From positions 124,001 to 188,000 of the forward strand of contig NZ_JAQEGR010000008.1 in the NCBI RefSeq assembly GCF_027667425.1: 64,000 bases of DNA, read 5' to 3'. Of this stretch, positions 17,892-27,155 are shown one piece after another. The notes beneath the pieces were generated by a model. The model was given only the letters and a program-made list of their open reading frames with translations, was not told the DNA's origin and did no database searches. Numbering within the stretch: position 1 is the first letter of the stretch; the number at the start of each line of letters is the position of its first letter. A program made the position numbers and the translations under genes. Origin of the DNA: Fusicatenibacter saccharivorans. GTDB lineage: Bacteria > Bacillota > Clostridia > Lachnospirales > Lachnospiraceae.

Positions 17892-18908
17892 ATGATTAGA
17901 ATCAAAGATATTGCAGACCGCGCAGGGGTCAGCCCGACGACGGTTTCGAATGTAATACACGGAAAGACAGGGCGCGTCTCAAAGGCGACGGTCGAGAAAA
18001 TCAACCGGATTTTAAAGGAGATGGAGTACGTGCCGAGTATCAGCGCGCGCATGCTGGCGAATAACAGCTCCGGTCTCATTGGTGTGGCGCTTGGTTTCAT
18101 GAAGAAAGGAAATGCATCTTCCTTTGAGGATCCCTTTGTGTCGGCAATGCTCGGAAATCTGGAGTATCAGATCCGGGAACACGGCTACTATATGATGCTG
18201 GTTGCGCGCCATGAGCAGGATGATCTTATGCAGCAGGCGCTCGGCTGGAATTTTGACGGCATGATTGCGATGGCTCTGAAGGAAAAGGAGATTGCAGAGC
18301 TCTCGGAACGTCTCGGAAAACCGCTGGTAACCATTGATCAGTATCTCCCGCCGGAACTTGGAGTCCGCTCCATTACGATGGATGACCGCGGCGGTGCGTA
18401 CCAGATGAGTCAGTACCTGATTGGAAAGGGACATAAAAAATTTCTCTTTTTATCCGACTGCGATCTCGGTGTTGACCACTATCGGTGGCTCGGTGTGCGT
18501 CAGGCAATGGAGGAGGCGGGAATTGAGGACTTTGAAAGCCGCCATATTGTGATCCCGTGGGATCCAGAGCAGAGGGAGAAGGCATATGAGGAGATGCTTC
18601 CGTTCTTCAAAAAACAGACAGCGCTCTTTTTTTCATCGGATTACTATGCACTTGAAGCATCCAACTTTCTGCAGAACAGGGGAATAAAGGTTCCGGAGGA
18701 AATTTCAATTGCGGGCTTTGATGATGTTACTTATGCGACACTTGCGCGGCCGAAGCTGACTACCGTGCATCAGATGGTGGATGGAAAAGCACGCCGTGCC
18801 GTAGAGGTCCTGATGCACCTGATCCAGGATGAGCCGGTACAAAAAGATATTCCGCCATTGCCGACAACGCTGGTGGAGAGGGAGTCGGTAAGAGATCTGA
18901 TGAAGTAA
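17892..18908 (+). CDS. LacI/GalR-family transcriptional regulator
   Basis: Predicted sugar-responsive repressor. The 338-residue protein has the N-terminal LacI helix-turn-helix and hinge (IRIKDIADRAGVSPTTVSNVIHGKTGRVSKATVEKI, residues 2-37) and a periplasmic-binding-protein-like effector domain ending with FDDVTYATLARPKLTTVHQ and the terminal helices. It sits 154 bp before a GH13 alpha-glucosidase and then GH31, in the same direction. It probably represses them until an alpha-glucoside (maltose or isomaltose type) binds. A 14-bp palindrome just upstream of the GH13 promoter is a likely operator. Confidence 0.92.
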   Translation: MIRIKDIADRAGVSPTTVSNVIHGKTGRVSKATVEKINRILKEMEYVPSISARMLANNSSGLIGVALGFMKKGNASSFEDPFVSAMLGNLEYQIREHGYYMMLVARHEQDDLMQQALGWNFDGMIAMALKEKEIAELSERLGKPLVTIDQYLPPELGVRSITMDDRGGAYQMSQYLIGKGHKKFLFLSDCDLGVDHYRWLGVRQAMEEAGIEDFESRHIVIPWDPEQREKAYEEMLPFFKKQTALFFSSDYYALEASNFLQNRGIKVPEEISIAGFDDVTYATLARPKLTTVHQMVDGKARRAVEVLMHLIQDEPVQKDIPPLPTTLVERESVRDLMK

Positions 18909-18950
18909 ATAGTTACCAAATTTGCAGAAAAACTCTTGTAGAAACTGCTG

Positions 18951-18996
18951 GTTTTGCGCAAAACTATTGAAAAATCACCGTGAGGTATGGTAAACT
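18951..18996 (+). promoter_or_regulatory. Palindromic operator and promoter of the GH13 gene
   Basis: GTTTTGCGCAAAAC (18951-18964) is a perfect 14-bp palindrome with the central CG typical of LacI-family operators. It abuts a -35 TTGAAA (18967-18972); a -10 TAAACT follows 18 bp later (18991-18996). Confidence 0.6.
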
Positions 18997-19062
18997 GTGC
19001 TTGCAAACGACAGAATCAAAGAACCAGACACGTTCTGGGGATGAAATAAAGGAGGTAAAAAA

Positions 19063-20733
19063 ATGGACAAAAAATGGTGGAAAGAAGCCGTAGTGTATCA
19101 GATTTATCCGCGCAGCTTCATGGACAGCAACGGAGACGGTATCGGCGATTTAAATGGTATCACATCCCGTCTGGATTATCTGAAGGATCTTGGCGTGGAT
19201 GTTATCTGGCTGTCACCGGTGTACCAGTCACCAAACGATGACAATGGATACGATATCAGCGATTACCGGGCAATCATGCAGGAGTTCGGAACAATGGAGG
19301 ATTTTGACCGCATGCTTTCGGAGATGCATAAAAGAGGCATCAGGCTGGTCATGGACCTTGTTGTCAATCATACTTCAGATGAACACAAATGGTTCGTGGA
19401 GAGCCGCAAATCGAAAGACAATCCATACCGCGATTATTATATCTGGCGTGATGCAAAAGAGGGAAAAGAGCCAAATAACTGGGGAAGCTGCTTCTCCGGC
19501 TCCGCATGGAAATACGATCCGCAGACCGAGATGTATTACCTGCATCTGTTTTCCACGAAGCAGCCTGACCTGAACTGGGAAAACCCGACCGTAAGAAAAG
19601 AAGTTTTCGATATGATGAACTGGTGGTGCGAGAAAGGCATCGACGGCTTCCGTATGGATGTCATCAGCATGATCTCCAAACCGGAAGGACTGCCGGATGG
19701 AAAGATTCCGGAAGGCGGACTCTACGGTGACTCCGGCTGCGTAAACGGACCGCATGTTCATGAGTATCTGCAGGAGATGAACAAGGAAGTCCTTTCCAAA
19801 TATGATCTGATGACGGTCGGTGAGTGTGCCGGTGTCACGATCGAGGAGGCAGAAAAATATGCATCCGCAGACGGCAAAGAGCTCAGCATGGTATTCCAGT
19901 TCGAGCTGGTTGAGCTGGCAAGCGGAAAATACGGCAAATGGACGGACAAACGCGTACCGCTCAAAGATTTCAAACGCGTCATGACAGCATGGCAGACGGA
20001 GCTTGAGGGCAAGGCATGGAACAGCCTCTTCCTTGGAAACCACGACCAGCCGCGCTGCCTGTCCCGTTTCGGCGATGATTCACCGGAATATCGCGTAGTC
20101 AGTGCCAAAATGCTTGCAACCTGCCTTCATATGATGCAGGGTACCCCGTACGTATACCAGGGCGATGAGCTCGGCATGAAGAACGTTCCGTTCCACGATC
20201 TGTCCGAATTCCGCGATATTGAGAGCATCAACGCGTTTCACGAGCTGACCGGAGCCGGAAAAGTAGCGCCGGACGATATGATGCGCTACCTGAACCTGCG
20301 CGGAAGAGACAATGCAAGAACTCCGATGCAGTGGGATGATACCGCTTCGGCAGGATTTACCACAGGAACCCCGTGGATCAAAGTCGGACCGGATTACGAG
20401 ACCGTCAATGCAAAAAATGAGATGGCGGATCCGGATTCTGTATACAATTATTACAAGAAACTGATTCATCTCCGGAAAGAGAAGGATATCATGGTTTACG
20501 GAACGTACGAGCTGCTCGATCCGGAAGACGAGGCACTGTATGTATATACCAGAACCTTAGGCGATCAGAAACTCCTCGTGATGTGCAATTTTACAAAAGA
20601 GGAGCAGGAGTACACGGTTCCGGAAACCTTTGCAGGAGCAGAGGTACTGATCAGCAACTATCCGCAGGACGGCGCGGCAGCAGGGACACGAAAACTGCGT
20701 GCGTATGAGGCAGTTGTTCTGGAAACCAAATAA
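19063..20733 (+). CDS. GH13 alpha-glucosidase (oligo-1,6-glucosidase type)
   Basis: Cytoplasmic retaining alpha-glucosidase that cleaves short alpha-glucosides, probably isomalto- or malto-oligosaccharides. The 556 residues start with the typical WWKEAVVYQIYPRSF. Conserved sites are the nucleophile Asp199 (GFRMDV), acid/base Glu254 (TVGECAG) and Asp328 (GNHDQPR). DVIWLSPVYQSPNDDNGYDI is region I. Family length and motifs fit subfamily 31, whose members differ in preference (isomaltose, sucrose, trehulose), so exact substrate is open. A good AAAGGAGG site precedes ATG 19063. It probably forms a LacI-controlled unit with the GH31 gene 100 bp downstream. Confidence 0.92.
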   Translation: MDKKWWKEAVVYQIYPRSFMDSNGDGIGDLNGITSRLDYLKDLGVDVIWLSPVYQSPNDDNGYDISDYRAIMQEFGTMEDFDRMLSEMHKRGIRLVMDLVVNHTSDEHKWFVESRKSKDNPYRDYYIWRDAKEGKEPNNWGSCFSGSAWKYDPQTEMYYLHLFSTKQPDLNWENPTVRKEVFDMMNWWCEKGIDGFRMDVISMISKPEGLPDGKIPEGGLYGDSGCVNGPHVHEYLQEMNKEVLSKYDLMTVGECAGVTIEEAEKYASADGKELSMVFQFELVELASGKYGKWTDKRVPLKDFKRVMTAWQTELEGKAWNSLFLGNHDQPRCLSRFGDDSPEYRVVSAKMLATCLHMMQGTPYVYQGDELGMKNVPFHDLSEFRDIESINAFHELTGAGKVAPDDMMRYLNLRGRDNARTPMQWDDTASAGFTTGTPWIKVGPDYETVNAKNEMADPDSVYNYYKKLIHLRKEKDIMVYGTYELLDPEDEALYVYTRTLGDQKLLVMCNFTKEEQEYTVPETFAGAEVLISNYPQDGAAAGTRKLRAYEAVVLETK

Positions 20734-20743
20734 AAAATGCAGA

Positions 20744-20780
20744 GGAACCTGTGGCAGAACGGATTTTTGCCACAGGTTCC
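20744..20780 (+). terminator. 13-bp hairpin between GH13 and GH31 genes
   Basis: GGAACCTGTGGCA (20744-20756) pairs perfectly with TGCCACAGGTTCC (20768-20780). No T-run follows, so it may be a processing or stability element or a leaky terminator that sets the ratio of the two enzymes. Confidence 0.5.
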
Positions 20781-20833
20781 CGTTCTCAAAATACGGCAAA
20801 AACCGGTAAGAGTAAGAAAGGGGAAAATAAAAC

Positions 20834-23221
20834 ATGAAATCATATCTGAAAATGGAGACACATCCGCTTGCAGATCCGAAGAATGTAGTAAAGGGCGATA
20901 AATATCGTATCACGGTGCTGACGGAGCATCTTCTTCGGCTGGAATACAGTGAGGACGGTGAATTTATCGATGCGGCATCCCAGACGGTTGTAAACCGTGA
21001 TTTTCCAGCAGTGGAATTTTCCGTCAAAGACACAGGCGATGAGCTGGAGCTGCGTACAAAGTATCTGCAGCTGAATTACAACAAAAAGGCATTCTCTGCA
21101 AACGGACTTTCCTGCAAAACAACGGCAGTCGGCATCAGTTCTGTACCGGCATGGCATTACGGAGATCCGACACAGGATCTTGGAGGAACGGCCCGTACGC
21201 TTGATCAGGTCAACGGAGCATGCGAACTGGAACCTGGTATCATGTCCTGGTTTGGTTCCGCTGTTCTGGATGATTCGAAGTCGCTTCTGATGACAGAGGA
21301 CGGTTGGGTGACCCCGAGAAAGAAAGGAGTGCAGGATCTGTACTTCTTCGGCTATGGCTGGAATTTCCGTTTGGCATTAAAGGATTTCTACCACCTTTGC
21401 GGCAAGACACCGATGCTTCCGAGGTTTGCGCTTGGAAACTGGTGGAGCCGTTACTGGCGTTACAGTGAAACATCCTATATGAAACTGATGGAAGACTTTG
21501 ACAAAGAGAACGTTCCCTTCTCGGTTGCTGTTATCGATATGGACTGGCACCGTGTAGACGATGTGGATCCGAAATACGGCAGCGGCTGGACCGGCTACAG
21601 CTGGAATAAAAAACTCTTCCCGGATCCGGAGCGTTTTCTTGGAAAACTCCATGCACGCGGCATGAAGACAACACTGAATGTCCATCCGGCAGACGGAATT
21701 CGTGCGTATGAGGACTGCTATCCGGAAGTAGCAGAGGCTATGGGAGTGGATGCAAAAAAAGAAGAGCCGGTCAATTTTGACATTGCGGATCCGAAATTTG
21801 TTGATGTATATTTTGAAAAAGTTCATCATCCGATGGAAAAAGAGGGCGTCGATTTCTGGTGGATTGACTGGCAGCAGGGACAAAGTACCAAGATCGAGGG
21901 TCTTGATCCGCTGTGGATGCTGAATCACTATCATTTTCTTGACAGTGGAAGAGACGGAAAACGTCCGATGACCTTCTCCCGCTATGCAGGACCGGGCTCC
22001 CACCGCTATCCGGTCGGATTTTCCGGAGACACCCACATCACCTGGGAATCCCTGGATTTCCAGCCATACTTTACCAGCACAGCCTCCAACATCGGCTACG
22101 GATGGTGGAGTCATGATATCGGCGGCCATATGCTTGGCTACCGTGACGATGAGCTTGAAGCAAGATGGTATCAGTACGGAGTCTTTTCTCCGATCAACCG
22201 TCTGCACAGCTCTAACAGTGCCTTCAGTGGAAAAGAGCCTTGGAACTTCAGTATGGAAGTGCGCAGCACAATGGATGATTTCCTTCGTTTGCGTCATAAA
22301 CTCGTACCGTATCTGTACACGATGAACTACCGTGCATGGAAAGAAGACACACCGATCGTTGTTCCGATGTATTATGATTACCCGGAGACGGTTTTCTGGG
22401 GCAAAAATCAGGCACCGAATCAGTACTTCTTCGGAAGCGAGCTGATGGTAACACCGGTGACAACGAAATGTATTCCGGAGCTGAAGCGTGCAAAAACAAA
22501 GGTGTGGCTGCCGGAAGGTACGTGGTTTGATTTCTTCAACGGAATGATTTACGAGGGTGGCAGAAGTATGGATCTGTACCGTACGCTCGAGGAGATCCCG
22601 GTTCTTGCTAAAGCAGGTGCGATTATCCCGATGACAGAGAAGATCAGTGCGCTGGATGTAGAATCCAACCCGGATGAGCTGACGGTACGCGTTTACGCGG
22701 GCGCGGACAATACATTTGCCCTGTACGAGGATGACAATACTACCATGGCATATGAGAAGGATGACTGTGCAAAAACATCGATGACGCTCGACTGGGGTGC
22801 GCGGAAATTTACGATTGCACCGGTTGAGGGCAATCAGAGCCTCGTTCCGGAAAGCAGAATGTACTGCGTAGAATTCGGCGGAAGTACGGCAAAAGAAGCG
22901 AAGGTCTTTGTAAACGGCGTGGAAGCGGATGCAGAAGTCAAAGAGAAAGACGGACTTCTTACGATCGCGGTAACAGATGTAAAACCGCAGGATACCGTGA
23001 CCATCTGTCTGCCGGAAGATACGGAGATTGCAAAGAACGATGTCATGACACGTGCGATGGATCTGCTGCTGCACGCCGAAATCAGCTACATCACCAAAGA
23101 GCAGATCGCAAATCTTCTTCGCAAAGCAGACGGAAAGGTAGCAATTCTGGCTGCAGAGCTGCAGAGCATGGAACTTTCAAATGATCTGCGCGGTGCGCTG
23201 CTGGAGATCATTACGGCATAA
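20834..23221 (+). CDS. GH31 alpha-glucosidase
   Basis: Predicted intracellular alpha-glucosidase acting on non-reducing alpha-glucosyl ends. The 795-residue protein has the GH31 N-terminal beta-sandwich and a catalytic barrel with nucleophile Asp345 (WWIDWQQG) and acid/base Asp399 (GFSGDTHITW). NIGYGWWSHDIGGHM is another family block. Beta domains follow, including LPEGTWFDFFNG. The last 70 residues or so (EDTEIAKNDVMTRAMDLLLHAE on) form a predicted helical tail beyond the usual GH31 end. No signal peptide. It probably works with the preceding GH13 enzyme on alpha-glucans or their fragments. Confidence 0.93.
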   Translation: MKSYLKMETHPLADPKNVVKGDKYRITVLTEHLLRLEYSEDGEFIDAASQTVVNRDFPAVEFSVKDTGDELELRTKYLQLNYNKKAFSANGLSCKTTAVGISSVPAWHYGDPTQDLGGTARTLDQVNGACELEPGIMSWFGSAVLDDSKSLLMTEDGWVTPRKKGVQDLYFFGYGWNFRLALKDFYHLCGKTPMLPRFALGNWWSRYWRYSETSYMKLMEDFDKENVPFSVAVIDMDWHRVDDVDPKYGSGWTGYSWNKKLFPDPERFLGKLHARGMKTTLNVHPADGIRAYEDCYPEVAEAMGVDAKKEEPVNFDIADPKFVDVYFEKVHHPMEKEGVDFWWIDWQQGQSTKIEGLDPLWMLNHYHFLDSGRDGKRPMTFSRYAGPGSHRYPVGFSGDTHITWESLDFQPYFTSTASNIGYGWWSHDIGGHMLGYRDDELEARWYQYGVFSPINRLHSSNSAFSGKEPWNFSMEVRSTMDDFLRLRHKLVPYLYTMNYRAWKEDTPIVVPMYYDYPETVFWGKNQAPNQYFFGSELMVTPVTTKCIPELKRAKTKVWLPEGTWFDFFNGMIYEGGRSMDLYRTLEEIPVLAKAGAIIPMTEKISALDVESNPDELTVRVYAGADNTFALYEDDNTTMAYEKDDCAKTSMTLDWGARKFTIAPVEGNQSLVPESRMYCVEFGGSTAKEAKVFVNGVEADAEVKEKDGLLTIAVTDVKPQDTVTICLPEDTEIAKNDVMTRAMDLLLHAEISYITKEQIANLLRKADGKVAILAAELQSMELSNDLRGALLEIITA

Positions 23222-23290
23222 ATTGCTGCAGAAAAACACGATTTGATTTACAGAAAAAGAATTCTGTGATACGATACATACAAAGAAAAG

Positions 23291-23330
23291 GAAGAGAGCG
23301 TGGCAGTGGATTCTGTCAGGCTCTCTTCTT
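23291..23330 (+). terminator. Hairpin between GH31 and glpK
   Basis: GAAGAGAGC (23291-23299) and GCTCTCTTC (23320-23328) form a 9-bp stem, with a small inner CAG/CTG pairing. Only two T residues follow. It may be a weak terminator or a glpK leader structure. Confidence 0.35.
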
Positions 23331-23358
23331 GAAATGTGAGACAGGAGGATTTTTAAAC

Positions 23359-24849
23359 GTGGGAAAATACATCATGGCACTTGATGCCGGCACAACGAGC
23401 AACCGCTGTATTCTGTTTGATCAGAAAGGACAGATCGTAAGCCTTGCGCAGAAGGAGTTTACCCAGCGTTTCCCGAAACCGGGCTGGGTGGAGCACGATG
23501 CCAATGAAATCTGGTCCACGATGCTCGGTGTAGCCGTGGAGGCAATGCAGAAAGCGGGTGCGTCCTACGAGGATATCGCGGCAATCGGCATCACAAACCA
23601 GAGAGAGACGACGATCGTCTGGGACAAAAAGACGGGAGAGCCGGTCTACAATGCAATTGTATGGCAGTGCCGCAGAACATCGGAATACTGCGATTCCCTG
23701 ATGGAGCGCGGACTGGTTGACCGTTTCCGGGAGAAAACAGGTCTTGTGATCGATGCGTATTTTTCAGCCACGAAGCTGAAATGGATTCTAGATGAAGTTC
23801 CGGGCGTGCGCGAGCGGGCGGAGCGAGGCGATCTCTATTTCGGAACGGTGGAGACGTGGCTGATCTGGAAGATGACAAAGGGAAAGGTACATGTCACCGA
23901 TTACACCAACGCGTCCCGTACAATGCTGTTCAATATCCATACCCTGAAATGGGATGAGGATATCTTAAAAGAGCTGAACATTCCGCTCTGTATGCTGCCG
24001 GAAGTCCGCCCGTCGAGCTGTGTCTACGGGGAGACGGCATCCACATATTTCGGCGGCCCGATTCCGATTGCGGGAGCAGCGGGAGACCAGCAGGCGGCGC
24101 TGTTCGGCCAGACCTGCTATGCGCCGGGCGAAGCGAAAAATACATACGGAACAGGCTGCTTCCTGCTGATGAACACGGGAGAAAAGCCGGTTTCTTCGAC
24201 ACACGGTCTTGTTACCACGATTGCATGGGGCATCGGGGACAAGATTACGTATGCGCTCGAGGGATCCATTTTCGTCGGCGGAGCCGCAATCCAGTGGCTG
24301 CGCGATGAGATGAAGCTGATCGAGTCCTCGGCGGATTCCGAGTACATGGCGCAGAAGGTGAACGACACGAACGGCTGCTACGTCGTGCCGGCGTTTACCG
24401 GCCTTGGCGCACCGTACTGGGATCAGTATGCGAGAGGAACCATTCTCGGCCTGACCCGCGGCGTCAACAAATACCATGTGATCCGCGCAACACTGGAGTC
24501 GATCACGTATCAGGTGGATGATGTCTTAAAAGCGATGGAGGCAGATTCCGGCATGAAGCTCTCTGCACTGCGTGTGGACGGCGGAGCAAGCGCCAACAAT
24601 TTCCTGATGCAGTGCCAGGCGGACATCAGCCAGGCGCCGGTGGAGCGGCCATGCTGCATCGAGACGACCGCGATGGGAGCAGCTTATCTTGCGGGACTCG
24701 CCGTCGGCTACTGGCCGGATCAGGAGACAGTAAAACAGAACGGAGCCATTGACCGTACGTTTGAGCCGGAGCTCTCGAAAGAGGAGCGCGATGAGAAGAT
24801 GAACGGATGGCACAAAGCAGTCCGTTACGCCGAAGGATGGGCGAAATAG
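23359..24849 (+). CDS. glpK: Glycerol kinase
   Basis: Phosphorylates glycerol to sn-glycerol 3-phosphate with ATP. The 496-residue protein has the FGGY-kinase motifs: KYIMALDAGTTSNRCILFD (phosphate 1), ITNQRETTIVWD with the substrate arginine-glutamate pair, WQCRRTSEYC, FSATKLKWILD and AAGDQQAALFGQTCY. The C-terminal FGGY signature region reads LRVDGGASANNFLMQCQADI. GTG 23359 is chosen because AGGAGG (23343-23348) lies 10 bp upstream; ATG 23374 would cut off the first strand. No glpF or glpD is adjacent, which is unusual, so glycerol uptake and oxidation genes must lie elsewhere. Confidence 0.96.
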   Translation: MGKYIMALDAGTTSNRCILFDQKGQIVSLAQKEFTQRFPKPGWVEHDANEIWSTMLGVAVEAMQKAGASYEDIAAIGITNQRETTIVWDKKTGEPVYNAIVWQCRRTSEYCDSLMERGLVDRFREKTGLVIDAYFSATKLKWILDEVPGVRERAERGDLYFGTVETWLIWKMTKGKVHVTDYTNASRTMLFNIHTLKWDEDILKELNIPLCMLPEVRPSSCVYGETASTYFGGPIPIAGAAGDQQAALFGQTCYAPGEAKNTYGTGCFLLMNTGEKPVSSTHGLVTTIAWGIGDKITYALEGSIFVGGAAIQWLRDEMKLIESSADSEYMAQKVNDTNGCYVVPAFTGLGAPYWDQYARGTILGLTRGVNKYHVIRATLESITYQVDDVLKAMEADSGMKLSALRVDGGASANNFLMQCQADISQAPVERPCCIETTAMGAAYLAGLAVGYWPDQETVKQNGAIDRTFEPELSKEERDEKMNGWHKAVRYAEGWAK

Positions 24850-24870
24850 AAAAAGATTTTGGAAATGCAG

Positions 24871-24908
24871 AAAAGGAACGGCTTCGTAATGAAAACCGTT
24901 CCTTTTCG
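24871..24908. terminator. Bidirectional terminator between glpK and thiC
   Basis: AAAAGGAACGG (24871-24881) pairs with CCGTTCCTTTT (24896-24906), with A-rich and T-rich flanks, between two converging genes. Confidence 0.8.
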
Positions 24909-24927
24909 CGTAAGGTATGTACTGATG

Positions 24928-26235
24928 TTAAAGAATGTCGATGTGTTCGCCGTTTAAAGCTTTGTTCATGCTTCGAACGGCACAGAATTTACCGCACATC
25001 GAGCAGGTATCTTCCTGTTCCGGCGAGCGGTCAGCACGGATGGCTTTTGCAGTCTCCGGGTCCAGTGCGCAGTCCCACTGTGCTTCCCAGTCGAGCACGC
25101 GGCGGGCATCGCCCATCTTGTCGTCAATATCACGCGCATGCGGAACACCTTTGGCGATGTCGGCAGCGTGTGCGGCGATTTTGCTTGCGATGATGCCCTG
25201 TTTTACATCATCCAGGTTCGGAAGAGCCAGATGCTCTGCCGGCGTTACGTAGCAGAGGAAAGCAGCGCCGTTCATAGCGGCAATTGCGCCTCCGATGGCA
25301 GCAGTGATGTGGTCGTAGCCCGGTGCAATATCGGTCACAAGAGGGCCGAGGACATAGAACGGAGCGCCCATGCAGATGGTCTGCTGTACTTTCATATTGG
25401 CCGCAATCTGATCCATCGGAACGTGGCCCGGTCCCTCAACCATAACCTGAACGTCTTTCTCCCAGGCACGTTTGGTGAGTTCGCCGAGGCGCACCAGCTC
25501 TTCAATCTGGCAGACATCCGTTGCGTCGGCAAGGCAGCCAGGACGGCAGGCGTCACCGAGAGAAATGGTCACATCGTATTCACGGCAGATATCGAGAATC
25601 TCATCGTAATACTCGTAGAACGGATTCTCCTCGCCGGTCATGCACATCCAGGCGAACACGAGGGAGCCGCCGCGGGAAACAATATTCATTTTCCGTTTGT
25701 GTTTGCGGATCTGATCGATGGTTTTTCTGGTGATGCCGCAGTGCAGGGTGACGAAATCGACACCGTCCTCGGCATGGAGGCGGATGACGTCAATAAAATC
25801 TTTGGCGGTCAGCGTATCCAGGTCTCTCTGGTAATGGATCACACTGTCATATACCGGCACGGTGCCGATCATGGCCGGACATTCGGAGGTCAGTTTCCGC
25901 CGGAACGGCTGCGTATTGCCGTGGCTCGACAGGTCCATGATGGCTTCTGCGCCCATATTGACCGCGGAGAGTACCTTCTGCATCTCCACATCGTAATCTT
26001 TACAGTCTTTCGAAACACCGAGATTTACATTGATTTTCGTGCGCAGCATCGAGCCGATGCCCTCCGGATCGATGCAGGTGTGCAGTTTATTGGCCGGAAT
26101 GGCAACCTTTCCGCTGGCAACGAGCGGCATCAGGTCTTCCACGGCCATATACTCTTTTTCTGCGACTTTTTTCAGCTCCGGTGTTACAATGCCGCGGCGT
26201 GCGGCGTCCATCTGTGTTGCGTAATTGCGTTCCAT
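24928..26235 (-). CDS. thiC: Phosphomethylpyrimidine synthase ThiC
   Basis: Radical-SAM enzyme that rearranges 5-aminoimidazole ribotide to the thiamine pyrimidine HMP-P. The 435-residue length is usual. Family blocks seen are PVYDSVIHYQRD, DFVTLHCGITRK, VSRGGSLVFAWM and EGPGHVPMDQIAANM. The C-terminal cluster motif CSMCGKFC (CX2CX4C) binds the 4Fe-4S cluster. It is last in a thiM-thiE-thiD-thiC operon, 25 bp after thiD, and so under the TPP riboswitch. AAAGGAG lies upstream of ATG 26235. Confidence 0.97.
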   Translation of the reverse strand: MERNYATQMDAARRGIVTPELKKVAEKEYMAVEDLMPLVASGKVAIPANKLHTCIDPEGIGSMLRTKINVNLGVSKDCKDYDVEMQKVLSAVNMGAEAIMDLSSHGNTQPFRRKLTSECPAMIGTVPVYDSVIHYQRDLDTLTAKDFIDVIRLHAEDGVDFVTLHCGITRKTIDQIRKHKRKMNIVSRGGSLVFAWMCMTGEENPFYEYYDEILDICREYDVTISLGDACRPGCLADATDVCQIEELVRLGELTKRAWEKDVQVMVEGPGHVPMDQIAANMKVQQTICMGAPFYVLGPLVTDIAPGYDHITAAIGGAIAAMNGAAFLCYVTPAEHLALPNLDDVKQGIIASKIAAHAADIAKGVPHARDIDDKMGDARRVLDWEAQWDCALDPETAKAIRADRSPEQEDTCSMCGKFCAVRSMNKALNGEHIDIL

Positions 26236-26260
26236 CTGTTGTTCTCCTTTATTTTCAAAA

Positions 26261-27055
26261 TCAGATCCGGTAAGCGTGGTTCAGCGGTCCCGAGCCGTGG
26301 CCGAGATCCATCATGCTCGCGAGTGCGCCCGAAATATACTCTTTTGCGGCGGAAATGGCATCCGGAAGGGAAAGCCCCTTTGCGAGCCCCGATGCGATGG
26401 CGCTGGAGAGTGTACAGCCGGTGCCGTGTGTGTTCGGATTGTCGATGCGTTTTCCGGTGAACCAGGTAAATGTGCCGTTGTGATATAAAAGATCGTTGGC
26501 ATCATTGATACTGTGGCCGCCCTTTAACAGAACGGCACAGCCGCAGGAATCCCCGATCTCTTTTGCGGCGCGTTCCATATCACTTTCCGACTGGATTTTG
26601 ATGCCGGAGAGAACTTCTCCCTCTGGGATATTCGGTGTGATGACTTCGGCCAGAGGAAAGAGCAGTTTTTTCATCAGGTCAGGCACGCCGCCCGAAGCGA
26701 GCGCGGAGCCGCTTGTAGCGACGAGGACCGGGTCCACAACGATGTGTTTGGCCTGGTAGAAGCGAAGCCGTTCGGAGATGACTTCGATCAGTGCCGGGGA
26801 GGATACCATACCGATTTTGACGGCGTCCGGGAAGATGTCCGTAAAGACGGCGTCAAGCTGTGCGGCCAGAAACTCCGGTGTTACATCGAAAATACCGGAA
26901 ACTCCGGTGGTGTTCTGGGCGGTGAGTGCGGTAATTGCCGACATGGCGTAAACTCCGTTTGTGATCATGGTTTTGATGTCTGCCTGAATGCCGGCGCCTC
27001 CGCTGGAATCACTTCCCGCGATTGTTAATGCTGTTTTCATGTTTTTCGCGTCCAT
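26261..27055 (-). CDS. thiD: Hydroxymethylpyrimidine (phosphate) kinase ThiD
   Basis: Phosphorylates HMP and HMP-P to give HMP-PP for coupling to the thiazole. The 264-residue ribokinase-fold protein has the N-terminal ALTIAGSDSSGGAGIQADIKT block, DPVLVATSGSAL, and the C-terminal anion-hole motif NTHGTGCTLSSAIAS. GGAG lies 8 bp upstream of ATG 27055 (MDAKN); ATG 27040 is the alternative. It is third in the thiamine operon, 100 bp after thiE; that gap holds no gene, only a weak CAGGCG/CGCCTG pairing. Confidence 0.96.
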   Translation of the reverse strand: MDAKNMKTALTIAGSDSSGGAGIQADIKTMITNGVYAMSAITALTAQNTTGVSGIFDVTPEFLAAQLDAVFTDIFPDAVKIGMVSSPALIEVISERLRFYQAKHIVVDPVLVATSGSALASGGVPDLMKKLLFPLAEVITPNIPEGEVLSGIKIQSESDMERAAKEIGDSCGCAVLLKGGHSINDANDLLYHNGTFTWFTGKRIDNPNTHGTGCTLSSAIASGLAKGLSLPDAISAAKEYISGALASMMDLGHGSGPLNHAYRI

Positions 27056-27155
27056 GAGAATTACTCCTTTGCATTACTTTTCTTTTTGGACAGGCGACAA
27101 AGAAAGTGGTGCCCCCAGTCTGCCGCCTGGTGTGAGGATGAATGGTTACGTAAAA

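Noticed and set aside
21377..23074. A 565-codon minus-strand open frame opposite the GH31 gene
   Set aside because: Antisense to a gene with all its catalytic motifs; Arg/His/Phe-rich low-quality translation.
25138..26460. 440-codon plus-strand frame opposite thiC
   Set aside because: Shadow of thiC and the thiD end; no motif.
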